Assembly (NCBI GenBank): GCA_965249685.1
Contig: CBDFMN010000002.1
Coordinates: forward strand, 1-64,000
DNA: 64,000 nucleotides
Direction: 5' to 3'
From: RH-AL1 sp965249685
GTDB lineage: Bacteria > Pseudomonadota > Alphaproteobacteria > Rhizobiales > Beijerinckiaceae
How positions within the stretch are numbered: the first letter of the stretch is position 1; every line of letters starts with the position of its first letter. The notes under the pieces are model-generated. The model did no database searches. It was not told the origin of the DNA and saw only the letters and a list, made by a program, of their open reading frames with translations. This document shows, in pieces, positions 45,901-54,582 of this stretch. A program made the translations under genes and the position numbers.

Positions 45901-48900
45901 ACGGCGGACGCCTCGCGCGAGGTCGTCTGCCGGCTCTCCCCGCATATCAACCACCTGGAGATCGTCAGTCGGCCCCGCCTCGGGCAGACGCCCTGGCAGA
46001 CGCACGCGACCGCCAAGGTCGTCCGGGACACGGCGGCGGTCATCGTGCCCGGGCCGGACGACCACCAGCCGGCCCCGGGCACGCACGTGATCACCGGGCC
46101 GGAGATCTACGCCATGGCCGCGCGCGCCGGCCTGCAATACGGCCCGACGTTCCAGAAGCTCGCGACCGCCGTCGCCGGGCGGCCGGACCGGATCACCCTC
46201 GACCTCACCAAGGAGGAGGCGGACCCCGCCTACGGGATCGACCCCGCGCGGATGGATGCCTGTTTCCACGCGCTGGTGCTGATCTTCTCCAGCCTGCGCG
46301 ATGCGGTGCACGGCACGGCCTACATCCCCGTGCGGTTCGGCGAGATCATGCTGCGGCGGCCGGGCGCGACCTTCACCAAGGCGCGCATCGACGTCCTGCG
46401 TCGCGACGAACGCATCATCATCGCCAACTTCTTCCTCACGGACGAGGCGGGCGACGTCATCGTCTTCGTGCGCGAGGCGCGCTTCCAAGCCATCCGCACC
46501 TCGCGCGGCGCCGAAGCCGGCAGGCAGATGGTCGTGCAGAAGTCCGTGCTGGCGAGCGAACCCACGGCGGCCCGCGTCGAGCGTCCGCTTGCGCTGGCCG
46601 CCTTCCGCCGCGCGATCGCCCCGGCGGCGCAGGCGCGCGACGCCATGGCCGCGGACTTCGTCCTGCTTGAAGGCTGGGCGACGGCGGTGGCGCTGGGTGC
46701 CGCCCGCGACCTCGCGACAGCCAGTTTCATCGACGCCGACGCACTCGTCGCGAGCGGTCGCCTCCCCGCGCGCGCAAAACCCTGGCTCGAGGACCTCCTC
46801 GTCTCGCTGGACCGCTCCGGCCTGTCGCACCGCGACAAGCTCGGCCGCCACGTCGATCCCGACATCGCGCTGCCCGATCCCGACGAGATCCTGCGCACGA
46901 TCGCCGCCGAGCACCAGAACCTCGGCGCCGAGATGCTGGTGGCGGCGAGCGTCGACGCGGCCATCGAGGCGCTGACCGCCGGTGATATCGAGACCTTCCT
47001 GCGGCCGCTCTCGACCAAGTCGATCGATGGTTGGGAACTGGGCGGCAGCCAAGCGCACGCCGCGGCCACGAGCCTCATCGACCTGCTCAAGCGCTCTCAG
47101 GCCGGCTGGCCGAAGGACCGCGCGATGCGCGTGCTGCAGGTCGGTTACGGCCCGCTCACGGGGTTGGCGGCCAACCTCGCGGACGCGACCGAAGCGCGCC
47201 TCACGGTGTTCGATCCCAACCGCCGCCGCCTGGAGCGCGCCCGGCTGGCTCTCGCGGGCCGCGGCGACGTCGGCTTCGTCGACAAGGCGGCGGACCTCCC
47301 CGCCGCCGAGTTCGACTTCGTCATCGCCGCGCACGTCCTCTACCGGCACAAGCGCGACGCGTCCTTCTGGTCCGGGCTCAGGCGGGCGATGGCGCAGGGC
47401 GCGATCTTCGCCGCGATCGAGCCGGTGCCCTCCTTCTTCCGCGACCTCGTGCTCGGCCTGGACGCGCGGTTGACCGACGAGGCGGATGCCGCCGGCTTCG
47501 ACGGGCTCTCCGTGACCGAGGCCGACTGGCTGGAAACGATGCAGGTGATCGGCCTCGGCGACGCGGAGGTGGTCACCACCGAAACCGCCAACGGCGGAGC
47601 GCTGCTCCTGACGGCGCAGGTCGAGGCGGAACGCCGGCACTGGAGCGGCACGGGCGACGCGCTGATCATCGGCGCCGGCGACGCGCGCGGCACGGAGACG
47701 ACCTCGGCCTTCGCGACGCTGCTCGCCTCGTCGGGGCTGCACGTGTCGCTCGCCCTGGACAGCGAGCTGTCGGCGGAGGCGCTGGCCGAGGCACCGGAGA
47801 CGATCGTGTTCTTCGCGGTGGCGAGCGACGAGCACGTAACGCCGGTCAAGGGCCTACTCGACCAGTGCATGCGCCTGAAGCGGCTGGCCGACGGGATCGG
47901 CACGCGCAAGAGCACGCTGTGGCTGGTGACGGCCGGCGCGATGGGCTCGACCAATGCAACGCGCGCGGGCGATGTCGCCGCCGGGGTCTGGGCCTTCTCC
48001 CGCACGCTCGCCAACGAGGTGCCGACGCTCGACGTGCGCCGCGTCGACCTCGCCGCCGACCTGCGGCCGGACCTGCTGGCCGAGCGGCTGCGCGACCTCG
48101 TGCTCTCCAAAACCGTCGAGACGGAGATCCTGCTCGGCCCGAGCGTCACGCGGGTCGTGCGCTTCGAGGCGGTGGCGGCGCAGGACCGTGGACAGGCGCG
48201 TCGGGCGGACGCCGCCAGGCTCGCGCGCGGCGAAGGCTCGGGCATCGATCGCATCCACTGGGAAGCCATGCCGCGCCACGCGCCGGGGCCGAACGACGTC
48301 GAGGTCGCCGTAGAGGCGATCGGGCTCAACTTCCGCGACGTGATGTTCGGCCTCGGCCTGCTGCCGGAGGACATCCTCGAGCACGGGTTCGCCGGCCCGA
48401 CGCTGGGCCTCGAATGCGCGGGGCGCATCGAGCGCGTCGGCGCCGCCGTCAAGGGCCTCAAGCCGGGCGACCGCGTCATCGCCTTCGCCAAGAACGCGTT
48501 CGCCACCCACGTGACGACGCCCGCCGCCGTGGTCGCGCCGATCCCCAACGGCATCGCGTCGGAGATGGCGGCGACGATCCCGGTCGCGTTCCTCACCGCC
48601 TACCACGCCCTGATGCTGTGCGCCCGGCTGAAGCCGATGGAATGGGTGCTGATCCACGGCGGCGCCGGCGGCGTCGGCCTGGCGGCGATCCAGATCGCAC
48701 GCTGGCGCGGCGCCCGGGTGATCGCCACCGCGGGTTCTCCGGAGAAACGCGCGCTGCTCGCCGCCCTCGGCGCGGAACACGTGTTCGACAGCCGCTCCGG
48801 CGCCTTCGTGGAGGACATCCGGCGGGTGACCGGCGAGGGCGTCGGCGTCGTGCTCAACAGCCTGTCGGGCGAGGCGATGGAACGCAGCATCGGCGTGCTG

Positions 48901-50454
48901 CGGCCGTTCGGCCGGTTCGTCGAATTGGGCAAGCGCGACTATGTCGCCAACACCCATGTCGGGTTGCGGCCGTTCCGCCGCAACCTCTCCTATTTCGGCG
49001 TCGACCTCGACCAGTTGCTGATCGACGAGCCCACCACGAGCAAGCTGCTGATGCGCTCCGTACTCGGTCTCTTCGCCAAGGGGGCGCTGACGCCCTTGCC
49101 CTATCGCGCTTTCGAGGCGGACGAGACGGTCGAGGCGTTTCGGCTGATGCAGCAGTCCGGCCATATCGGCAAGCTGGTGGTGAAGCCACCGGCGCCGGGC
49201 ACGGTCGTCGCGCGGCAGCGGCGCGGCTTCCAAGTCTCGTCCGACAAAATCCACCTCGTCACCGGCGGCTTCGGCGGCTTCGGCCTGGAGGCGGCGCGTT
49301 GGCTGGCGGACAAGGGCGCCCGCACCCTGCTGCTGGTCGGCCGCAGTGGCGCGGCGAGCCCGGCTGCGCGCGAGGCGCTGGCGACGATGGCCGCCGCCGG
49401 CGTGCGCGTGCGTGCCGAGGCGCTCGACATCGCCGATAAGGCCGCGGTGCAGCGGCTGTTCGCCCGCTTCGGCAAGGACCTGCCGGTGCTGGGCGGCATC
49501 ATCCACGCCGCCATGGTGCTCGACGACGCGATGCTCCCCAACGTCACGGCGGAGCGGTTCGAGAAGGTGCTCCGACCGAAGGTGGCCGGGGCCGACCACC
49601 TCGACCAGCTCACGCGGGGGCTGTCGCTCGACTATTTCGTCCTGTTCTCGTCGGCGACGACGCTGATCGGCAATCCCGGCCAGGCCGCCTATGTCGCGGC
49701 GAACGGCTATCTGGAGGGCCTTGCCCGCCGTCGCCGCGCGGCTGGACTGCCGGCGCTGGCCATCGGCTGGGGCGCGATCGAGGACGTCGGCGTGCTCGCC
49801 CGCTCGGAGGGCACGCGCGAGGCCCTGGCCAATCGCGTCGGCATCAAGGGCATGCTGGCCCAGGACGCGCTCCGCCAGATGGGCGAGGCCTTGAGCGCCC
49901 CGGCCTCGGCCGACGATGCGGTCGTGGTCATCGCGCCGATGAACTGGTCCGCGGCGCGCCAGCACCTCGCGGTCCTGCGCGGCCCTTCCTACGCCAAGCT
50001 GACGAGCGGCGGCGAGACGAAGGCGAGCGAGGCGAGCAAGATCGACATCGCCGCCCTCGTGGCGCAGAGCGCGCCGGAGGAGGCACGCAAGGTCGTCAGC
50101 GGGCTCATCGTCGAGGAGATCGCGCGCGTGCTGCGCCTGCCGCAGGAGGATATCGCCCGCACTACGGCGTTGGGGGAGATCGGCCTCGACTCGCTGATGG
50201 CGGTCGAGCTGGCACTCGGGCTGGAGGAGCGGTTCGCCCTGAAGGCGCCCCTGTCGGCGACAGCCAGCAGCTTCTCCGTCAACGAACTGGCCGATCACGT
50301 GATAGGCTTGGCGACCGGCACGTTGAGCGGTGACGAGGCGGTGACGCGCAGCATGGTCGAGCGCCACCTGGGGCCATCCGCCGACCTGGGAACGATGGAT
50401 GCCGCGGCGGCGCTCCTCAAGAAGGGCCAGCACGCGAAGCCGGTCGTAAGCTGA
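42961..50454 (+). CDS. Highly reducing type I polyketide synthase, KS-AT-DH-(inactive MT)-ER-KR-ACP
   Basis: A 2497-residue one-module synthase. KS residues about 15-440: DTACSSA Cys186, EAHGTGT His321, NIGHMEAASG His359. AT about 545-850: GHSVGE Ser637, YPFH 736-739 (malonyl-like). DH about 915-1190: DHCVDGRAILP His937, DACFH Asp1099. MT-like region about 1280-1560 with a weak SAM loop, VLQVGYGPLTG at 1391. ER about 1760-2080: HGGAGGVG from 1899. KR about 2090-2300: TGGFGGFG, LDD 2187-2189, Ser2231, Tyr2244. ACP: GLDSLMAVEL Ser2411, then a roughly 85-residue tail. There is no thioesterase. All reducing domains look intact, so a saturated chain is expected, probably made iteratively. The start is a TTG at 42961 after AAAGG, with an upstream in-frame stop at 42943. 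The preceding oxoamine synthase is the likely release enzyme. Confidence 0.93.
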   Translation: MALAAKQRLAPLTQTTDIAVIGRSCRLPGAPSVADLWTLLASGTCAVSRVPDDRWSMDRMAHPRGAERGKSYTWAAGTLADVWGFDPAAFGLSPREAEQMDPQQRLLLELTWEALEDAGLRPSSIAGSDAGVFVGASALDYGNLRIIDSAAGDAYLMTGNTLSIIANRISYIFDLHGPSFTVDTACSSALVALNEAIVSLRSGRIDTAIVGGVNILASPFNFIGFSQAAMLSRIGLCQAFAAGADGYVRAEGGVALVLRTREAAERAGDHVHGFIVGSDVNSDGRTNGISLPSKVYQARLLETLYLKQGIDPATLAFVEAHGTGTRVGDPIEATAIGETLARKRRMPLLIGSIKTNIGHMEAASGLGGVLKAMLALEHDQLPPSLHSGELNPDIDFAALNLQVARALTPLAAAAPGERRIAGVNSFGFGGTNAHVILADGPKAAAPAPATGAAALPSYLVISAHSRAALGALVADYAARLDEADDAEAAAILAAAAHRRERLAHRVVVPVGARKDLVAVLDRLGDAEQDVTGAARGTAIDREAPVAAVFSGNGAQFVGMGVAAYAQNAWFRAHLDLVSEEFATLAGWSIVETLHDPGLSAKLELTQIAQPLLYAVQAAAYQALLAGGLKPTVIIGHSVGEVAAAEAAGILDRAGAIKTILARSLHQELSFGLGGMAVVIGSQEATEQIIAALPSLEIAAYNSPRAFTVSGSQEHIAKLSGVARAAKARIRKLDLAYPFHNALMAPVERPLLRSLADLKPVGSSLPFISTVTGGRLDGPELDAHYWWRNVREPVRFSQAVGAAVQAGARIFIEVGPTASLLSHINDCVDERTATIATLCALDKKDRGDDPIAAALAMALARGASVDDAKAFGPAPRGPVALPLYPWQRKSYRLPDSAESPGLTRSGAWHPLIGSRLSADRTEWHSTLDTVLHPSLADHCVDGRAILPGAAFAEMALAVARDWLGTDEATVTDLEITSPMILTADASREVVCRLSPHINHLEIVSRPRLGQTPWQTHATAKVVRDTAAVIVPGPDDHQPAPGTHVITGPEIYAMAARAGLQYGPTFQKLATAVAGRPDRITLDLTKEEADPAYGIDPARMDACFHALVLIFSSLRDAVHGTAYIPVRFGEIMLRRPGATFTKARIDVLRRDERIIIANFFLTDEAGDVIVFVREARFQAIRTSRGAEAGRQMVVQKSVLASEPTAARVERPLALAAFRRAIAPAAQARDAMAADFVLLEGWATAVALGAARDLATASFIDADALVASGRLPARAKPWLEDLLVSLDRSGLSHRDKLGRHVDPDIALPDPDEILRTIAAEHQNLGAEMLVAASVDAAIEALTAGDIETFLRPLSTKSIDGWELGGSQAHAAATSLIDLLKRSQAGWPKDRAMRVLQVGYGPLTGLAANLADATEARLTVFDPNRRRLERARLALAGRGDVGFVDKAADLPAAEFDFVIAAHVLYRHKRDASFWSGLRRAMAQGAIFAAIEPVPSFFRDLVLGLDARLTDEADAAGFDGLSVTEADWLETMQVIGLGDAEVVTTETANGGALLLTAQVEAERRHWSGTGDALIIGAGDARGTETTSAFATLLASSGLHVSLALDSELSAEALAEAPETIVFFAVASDEHVTPVKGLLDQCMRLKRLADGIGTRKSTLWLVTAGAMGSTNATRAGDVAAGVWAFSRTLANEVPTLDVRRVDLAADLRPDLLAERLRDLVLSKTVETEILLGPSVTRVVRFEAVAAQDRGQARRADAARLARGEGSGIDRIHWEAMPRHAPGPNDVEVAVEAIGLNFRDVMFGLGLLPEDILEHGFAGPTLGLECAGRIERVGAAVKGLKPGDRVIAFAKNAFATHVTTPAAVVAPIPNGIASEMAATIPVAFLTAYHALMLCARLKPMEWVLIHGGAGGVGLAAIQIARWRGARVIATAGSPEKRALLAALGAEHVFDSRSGAFVEDIRRVTGEGVGVVLNSLSGEAMERSIGVLRPFGRFVELGKRDYVANTHVGLRPFRRNLSYFGVDLDQLLIDEPTTSKLLMRSVLGLFAKGALTPLPYRAFEADETVEAFRLMQQSGHIGKLVVKPPAPGTVVARQRRGFQVSSDKIHLVTGGFGGFGLEAARWLADKGARTLLLVGRSGAASPAAREALATMAAAGVRVRAEALDIADKAAVQRLFARFGKDLPVLGGIIHAAMVLDDAMLPNVTAERFEKVLRPKVAGADHLDQLTRGLSLDYFVLFSSATTLIGNPGQAAYVAANGYLEGLARRRRAAGLPALAIGWGAIEDVGVLARSEGTREALANRVGIKGMLAQDALRQMGEALSAPASADDAVVVIAPMNWSAARQHLAVLRGPSYAKLTSGGETKASEASKIDIAALVAQSAPEEARKVVSGLIVEEIARVLRLPQEDIARTTALGEIGLDSLMAVELALGLEERFALKAPLSATASSFSVNELADHVIGLATGTLSGDEAVTRSMVERHLGPSADLGTMDAAAALLKKGQHAKPVVS

Positions 50455-50476
50455 TCGGCGATCGCGGCGGCTGGCC

Positions 50477-52738
50477 CTACGCCGCTGGCGCCGATGCCGC
50501 GTGGCCGCCGAGCACCTGGTCCAGCTTCGTCTGCAACTGGGCGCCGGTGAACGGCTTGGGCAGGAGATGCACGCCCTTGTGCAGACGGCCCTGGTGCGTC
50601 AGCACGTCGTTGGCGTAGCCGCTGACGAAGAGCACGCGCAGATGAGGCTGGATCTGCTTGGCGCGCAGCGCCAGTTCGTAGCCGTTCAGGCCGGGCAGGC
50701 CGACATCCGTGAACAGCAGGTCGAACCGGCCCGTCTCGCGCAGCGCGGCTAAGGCCTCCTCGGCATTGGCGGCGGCCACCGTGACGAAGCCGAGGTCCTG
50801 CATCATCTCCAGGGAATAGGCGAGGACGACCGCATTGTCTTCGACGATGAGGACGCGCAGGCCGGCGCGCGGCGGGTTGGCCGAGATCTCGGCTCGCGCC
50901 GCCGCAGGGGCGACCAGCGCCTTGGCGCAAGGCAGGTAGATTCCCACGCGCGTGCCGGCGTCGACGGCGCTGTCGATCTCGATATGCCCGCCGCTCTGCT
51001 TGACGAACCCGTAGACTTGGCTCAGCCCCAGCCCCGTACCCTGGCCGATCGGCTTGGTGGTGAAGAACGGCTCGAAGACGCGTTCGAGCACGGCGGCGGG
51101 AATGCCGCAGCCGGAGTCGCTGATCTCGATCAGCACGAAGCGGCCGTTCGCGAGGTCGGGATTGCGCCTGCCGACATCCTCGTCCGACACGACGTTGCGC
51201 GCGGCGATCTTCAAGGTACCCCGCCCAGCCATCGCGTCGCGGGCGTTGATCGCGATGTTGAGGATCGCGTTGTCGAGCTGGTTGGGATCGACGTCGGCGT
51301 GGTGGAGATCGTCGTCGAGGCGCAATTCCATCGTGATGTTCTCGCCCAACGTCCGCTCCAGCAGGTCCGACATCGACCGCACGAGCCGGCCGATGTCGGT
51401 GTCGGCGGGGTTCAGCGGCTGACGACGAGAAAAGGCGAGGAGGCGTTGGGTGAGCACGGCGCCGCGCTGCGCCGCGTCGAGCGCGTTTTGCGTCCAGCGC
51501 TGGAAACGCGGACCGTGTTCACGCCCATGCCGCTGCAGCAGTTCGAGGTTGCCGAGGACCGCCGTCAGCAGGTTGTTGAAGTCGTGGGCGACGCCGCCTG
51601 TGAGTTGTCCGATCGAATCGAGCTTCTGCGCCTGGCGCAACTGGTCTTCGGCGACGTCGCGGGCGGCGACGGCCGCGCCGCGCTCGGCCTGCGCTTGGTT
51701 CAGCGCCTGCAGGGCACGCACCTGCCGCAGCAGCAGCCAGGCGACGACGAGGACGGCACCGGCGCAAAACAGGGCGCCGAGCACGATGACCGCGGCGGTG
51801 CGGCGCCAATCCCTGAGGATATCGTCCAACGTTCCCGTCACGTTGATGACGAGCGGAAAGTGCCGCGCGGCGATGGTCGCGACGATCCGCGGCGTCCCGT
51901 CGATCGCGGGCCATATCGAATAGGTCGTGGAATGGTCGCTGCGGACGATCCCGGAAAACGACTTGATGGCGAACCTGCGGCCGGTCCCGTTCGGCAAGGC
52001 GGGGTAGCGCGCCATGAGGATACCGTCGCTGCGCCACAGGCTGACCGCGCCGCCGTTGCCCACGTCGAGCGATCGGTAGAGATCCTCGAAATAGGCGAGG
52101 TCGATCGCGGCGGTGATGACGCCGAGGAACTCGCCCGAAGAACTGTTGATGCGGCGCGCGAGGTAGGTCGTCCATCGGCCGTCCGCAAGGTTGCGGACCG
52201 GCTCGCTGACGATCAAGGCGTCCGGCTTGCCGGCCTTGGCATCCTGAAAATAGTCGCGGCTCGCGAGGTTGAAGGTCGGCGGCGGGAAGGAGCGCGAGGT
52301 CACGACCGGGATACCGTCAGACCCGAGCACGGTGATGGCCGACACCTGCGGCACGCCGGCCAGGCGCGAGCGCATCGCCTCGTGGGTCTCGCGCTTGGAT
52401 TGCGTCGCCCGAAGGTCCTCGGCCGTCGTGATCTTGTCTCCGGCGATCTTCTCCTGGAAGCTGCGCAGGATGAGGTCGGCGCCCTGAACCGCCCGCTCCG
52501 TTTCCTCGCCGAGGAGCAGATCAAGCGTCCTGAGGGTCTGCTCCGCCTGGTCGATCTCGTGGGCGCGTAGGCGCAGGGCGGAGGCCAGCCCGATCGCGAC
52601 GATCACGACGATGGCGAGCGCGGCCCCCGCGACGATCCAGCGTTTGGGCTGGTCGGAGAGGCTGAGGTTCGGAAACGCGGCGCCGGGCGAGAACCTCGAG
52701 GCCCGGCCCGGCTTTGACCCGGCGCCCGCCCTCGGCAT
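50477..52738 (-). CDS. Hybrid sensor histidine kinase with PDC sensor and receiver
   Basis: A 753-residue membrane protein: transmembrane helix at about residues 33-53, a periplasmic Cache/PDC domain (RSFPPPTFNLASRDYFQDAKAGKPDALIVSEPVRN), a second helix near 310-335, a coiled coil, an H-box (LTGGVAHDFNNLLTAVLGNLELL), an ATPase domain (NAILNIAINARDAM, DSGCGIP, GTGLGLSQVYGFVKQSGG) and a C-terminal receiver (VLIVEDNAVV, LLFTDVGLPGLNGYEL, LLPKPF). It converges on the PKS with 22 bases between the stops. No separate response regulator is adjacent. Whether it senses anything related to the PKS is unknown. Confidence 0.93.
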   Translation of the reverse strand: MPRAGAGSKPGRASRFSPGAAFPNLSLSDQPKRWIVAGAALAIVVIVAIGLASALRLRAHEIDQAEQTLRTLDLLLGEETERAVQGADLILRSFQEKIAGDKITTAEDLRATQSKRETHEAMRSRLAGVPQVSAITVLGSDGIPVVTSRSFPPPTFNLASRDYFQDAKAGKPDALIVSEPVRNLADGRWTTYLARRINSSSGEFLGVITAAIDLAYFEDLYRSLDVGNGGAVSLWRSDGILMARYPALPNGTGRRFAIKSFSGIVRSDHSTTYSIWPAIDGTPRIVATIAARHFPLVINVTGTLDDILRDWRRTAAVIVLGALFCAGAVLVVAWLLLRQVRALQALNQAQAERGAAVAARDVAEDQLRQAQKLDSIGQLTGGVAHDFNNLLTAVLGNLELLQRHGREHGPRFQRWTQNALDAAQRGAVLTQRLLAFSRRQPLNPADTDIGRLVRSMSDLLERTLGENITMELRLDDDLHHADVDPNQLDNAILNIAINARDAMAGRGTLKIAARNVVSDEDVGRRNPDLANGRFVLIEISDSGCGIPAAVLERVFEPFFTTKPIGQGTGLGLSQVYGFVKQSGGHIEIDSAVDAGTRVGIYLPCAKALVAPAAARAEISANPPRAGLRVLIVEDNAVVLAYSLEMMQDLGFVTVAAANAEEALAALRETGRFDLLFTDVGLPGLNGYELALRAKQIQPHLRVLFVSGYANDVLTHQGRLHKGVHLLPKPFTGAQLQTKLDQVLGGHAASAPAA

Positions 52739-52765
52739 GTTCAGCAAGGCTGGCAGCCCACCATT

Positions 52766-52975
52766 CTAGCCGGCACCGCCGTCGACTTCCTTGCCGGACG
52801 CGTGTGACCGGCTGGTCAGCGCGCCGGACCCGGGCGTCGCCTCGTCGTTGGTGAGGTGACCGGCCGCGTGCGCGCCCGCCGCCGGCATCGTGGCGGCTGG
52901 GGGCTGCCGATCTACGGGTTCGCGCACCGGAGGTTTCGCGGCTTTGTCGCCCGCGTTCTTGTCTGACGCTTCCAT
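52766..52975 (-). CDS. Small disordered hypothetical protein
   Basis: A 69-residue, Ala/Pro/Gly/His-rich protein with no hydrophobic segment, likely unstructured. A strong ribosome-binding site (GGGAGGA, about 4 bases away) precedes the ATG at 52975. No family recognised. It lies just upstream of the histidine kinase on the same strand and could be the first gene of that transcript. Confidence 0.5.
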   Translation of the reverse strand: MEASDKNAGDKAAKPPVREPVDRQPPAATMPAAGAHAAGHLTNDEATPGSGALTSRSHASGKEVDGGAG

Positions 52976-53145
52976 CCCGTCCTCCCACGCTGTTGCCTGG
53001 CGCTGAAACGCAGTGAAGGCAAGGCCGCGGCCTTTGAGGTGGCCCGCGCAGACGACGCGCGGGCGACGCCCTCAGGCGCGCGCCGGCCGCCTCGCAACCA
53101 TGATCCAGCTTTGCCGCGGAGGCAACCTCCCATCTTTCGGCGGAG

Positions 53146-54129
53146 CTACCAGCGCACGAGCGCGCTGCCCCACGCCATGCCTGCGCCAATCGCCATCATC
53201 GCGACGAGGTCGCCGGCCTTCATGCGGCCGGCTCTGTTCGCTTCGTCGAGCGAGAGGGGGAGCGAGGCGCTCGACGTGTTGCCGTAGCGGTCGAGGTTCA
53301 TCCAGCAGCGATCGAGCGGGATGCCGACACGCTCGAGCACCGATTCGACGATGCGGATGTTGGCTTGGTGCGATACCACGTGGTCGACGTCGCCGGCCGT
53401 GATCCCGTTGGCGGCGAAGGCCTCTTCCAGCGCGGGCGGCAGGACGCGGACGGCGAACTTGTAGACGTCGCGTCCCTCCATCGAAACCTTGTGCATCTTG
53501 GCGGCGAGAACCTCGGGCGAAGGCGGGTACCGGCTGCCGCCACCGGGGATGCAGAGGCTCTTCGCCATCGTGCCGTCGGTGTGGAGATGCGCGGAGAGCA
53601 GGCCGCGTTCCGGATCGGGACTGGGGCCAAGCACCATGGCGCCTGCGGCATCGCCGAAGAGCACGCAGGTGTTGCGGTCGCTCCAATCGACGAGCCGGCT
53701 GAGCAGTTCGGCGCCGACGACCAGGATGCGCCGCGCGCTGCCGGAGCGGATGAACTGGTCGGCAATGGCCATCCCATACAGGGAGCCCGCGCAGGCGGCC
53801 GACAGGTCGAAGGCAAAGGCTTTTGACGCCCCGAGCCGCGCCTGCACGAGCGCGGCGCAGGAGGGCATCGGCATGTCCGGCGAAATCGTCGCCACGAAGA
53901 TCGCGTCGAGCTCGGTAGCGTCCGTCTCGGCCATGGCGAGGGCGCGTCGCGCAGCGGCCACGGCCATGTCGGAGGTCGCCTCGTCCGGGGCGGCGATGCG
54001 GCGTTCGCGGATGCCGGTCCTGTCCCGGATCCAGGTGTCGGACGTGTCCACCATGGCGGCAAGTTCGTCGTTCGTGAGGACACGATCCGGCACGTAGGAG
54101 CCGGTGCCGATGATATGCGTCCGTCTCAA
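53146..54129 (-). CDS. Beta-ketoacyl-ACP synthase III (KAS III), extra copy
   Basis: A 327-residue FabH-type thiolase-fold enzyme with a complete Cys-His-Asn triad: DLSAACAGSLYGM (Cys), VVSHQANIRIV (His), LDRYGNTSSAS (Asn). DTWIRDRTGIRERRI and ATSDMAVAAARRAL are standard. It condenses acyl-CoA with malonyl-ACP. It is not next to plsX, the usual position of housekeeping fabH, so it is probably a second, specialised copy. It lies 2.7 kb from the PKS, beyond the histidine kinase. No ATG is in frame; the TTG at 54129 (MRRTHIIGTGSYVP) has GAGG 8 bases upstream, and the TTG at 54135 is the alternative. Confidence 0.9.
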   Translation of the reverse strand: MRRTHIIGTGSYVPDRVLTNDELAAMVDTSDTWIRDRTGIRERRIAAPDEATSDMAVAAARRALAMAETDATELDAIFVATISPDMPMPSCAALVQARLGASKAFAFDLSAACAGSLYGMAIADQFIRSGSARRILVVGAELLSRLVDWSDRNTCVLFGDAAGAMVLGPSPDPERGLLSAHLHTDGTMAKSLCIPGGGSRYPPSPEVLAAKMHKVSMEGRDVYKFAVRVLPPALEEAFAANGITAGDVDHVVSHQANIRIVESVLERVGIPLDRCWMNLDRYGNTSSASLPLSLDEANRAGRMKAGDLVAMMAIGAGMAWGSALVRW

Positions 54130-54273
54130 CCGCAAGGCCTCGGTGCGTGACGACCACGCGCAAGCGGCGCGCGTTCCGTGGCCGGCTTAGGCCAATTCCG
54201 GCCGCAGCGATAGGTGGGCTCGCCGCCGGGAAGCGTGCCGGCCTGGATGCCACCCCTCCCCCCCGGCGCACGA

Positions 54274-54540
54274 CTACGAGCGGCGCCGGACCGGCTTGGC
54301 GATCTCCGCATCGGTCAGGGCATAGGAGGTCTGTAACATTTCGATCGTGCTACGCGCCGCGCGCAGCACGTTGTTGTCCACGCGGGGCCGCACGGCAGCC
54401 AACGTCCAGTTCGTGCCCCCTTCCAGAGAGGCGCGCGGCTGTATCAGGATTTCGCTGACATGCTCGAACCCGGCGCAGCGCCGGAGGGAGGCAAGGCAGA
54501 TCGACTGTAGTTGGGTGCTGGAACAGACCTCTCGGGCCAT
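54274..54540 (-). CDS. Small hypothetical protein
   Basis: An 88-residue protein (MAREVCSSTQLQSICLASLRR...AKPVRRRS) with a mixed alpha/beta pattern and no hydrophobic segment. The ATG at 54540 follows CGGAGA at a 6-base spacing; the longer start at 54573 lacks one. No recognised domain. It sits 42 bases downstream of the YqjD-like gene, on the same strand. Confidence 0.55.
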   Translation of the reverse strand: MAREVCSSTQLQSICLASLRRCAGFEHVSEILIQPRASLEGGTNWTLAAVRPRVDNNVLRAARSTIEMLQTSYALTDAEIAKPVRRRS

Positions 54541-54582
54541 CGAGATCTCCGGTGGGAGGGATGCAGGGGGCAAGGGAGCGCT

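Noticed and set aside
42961..50454. Long open frames on both strands within the PKS (for example 47854-50433 minus, 47031-49439 plus)
   Set aside because: They are GC-rich shadow frames with Arg/Ala-heavy composition; the PKS frame carries all the domain motifs.
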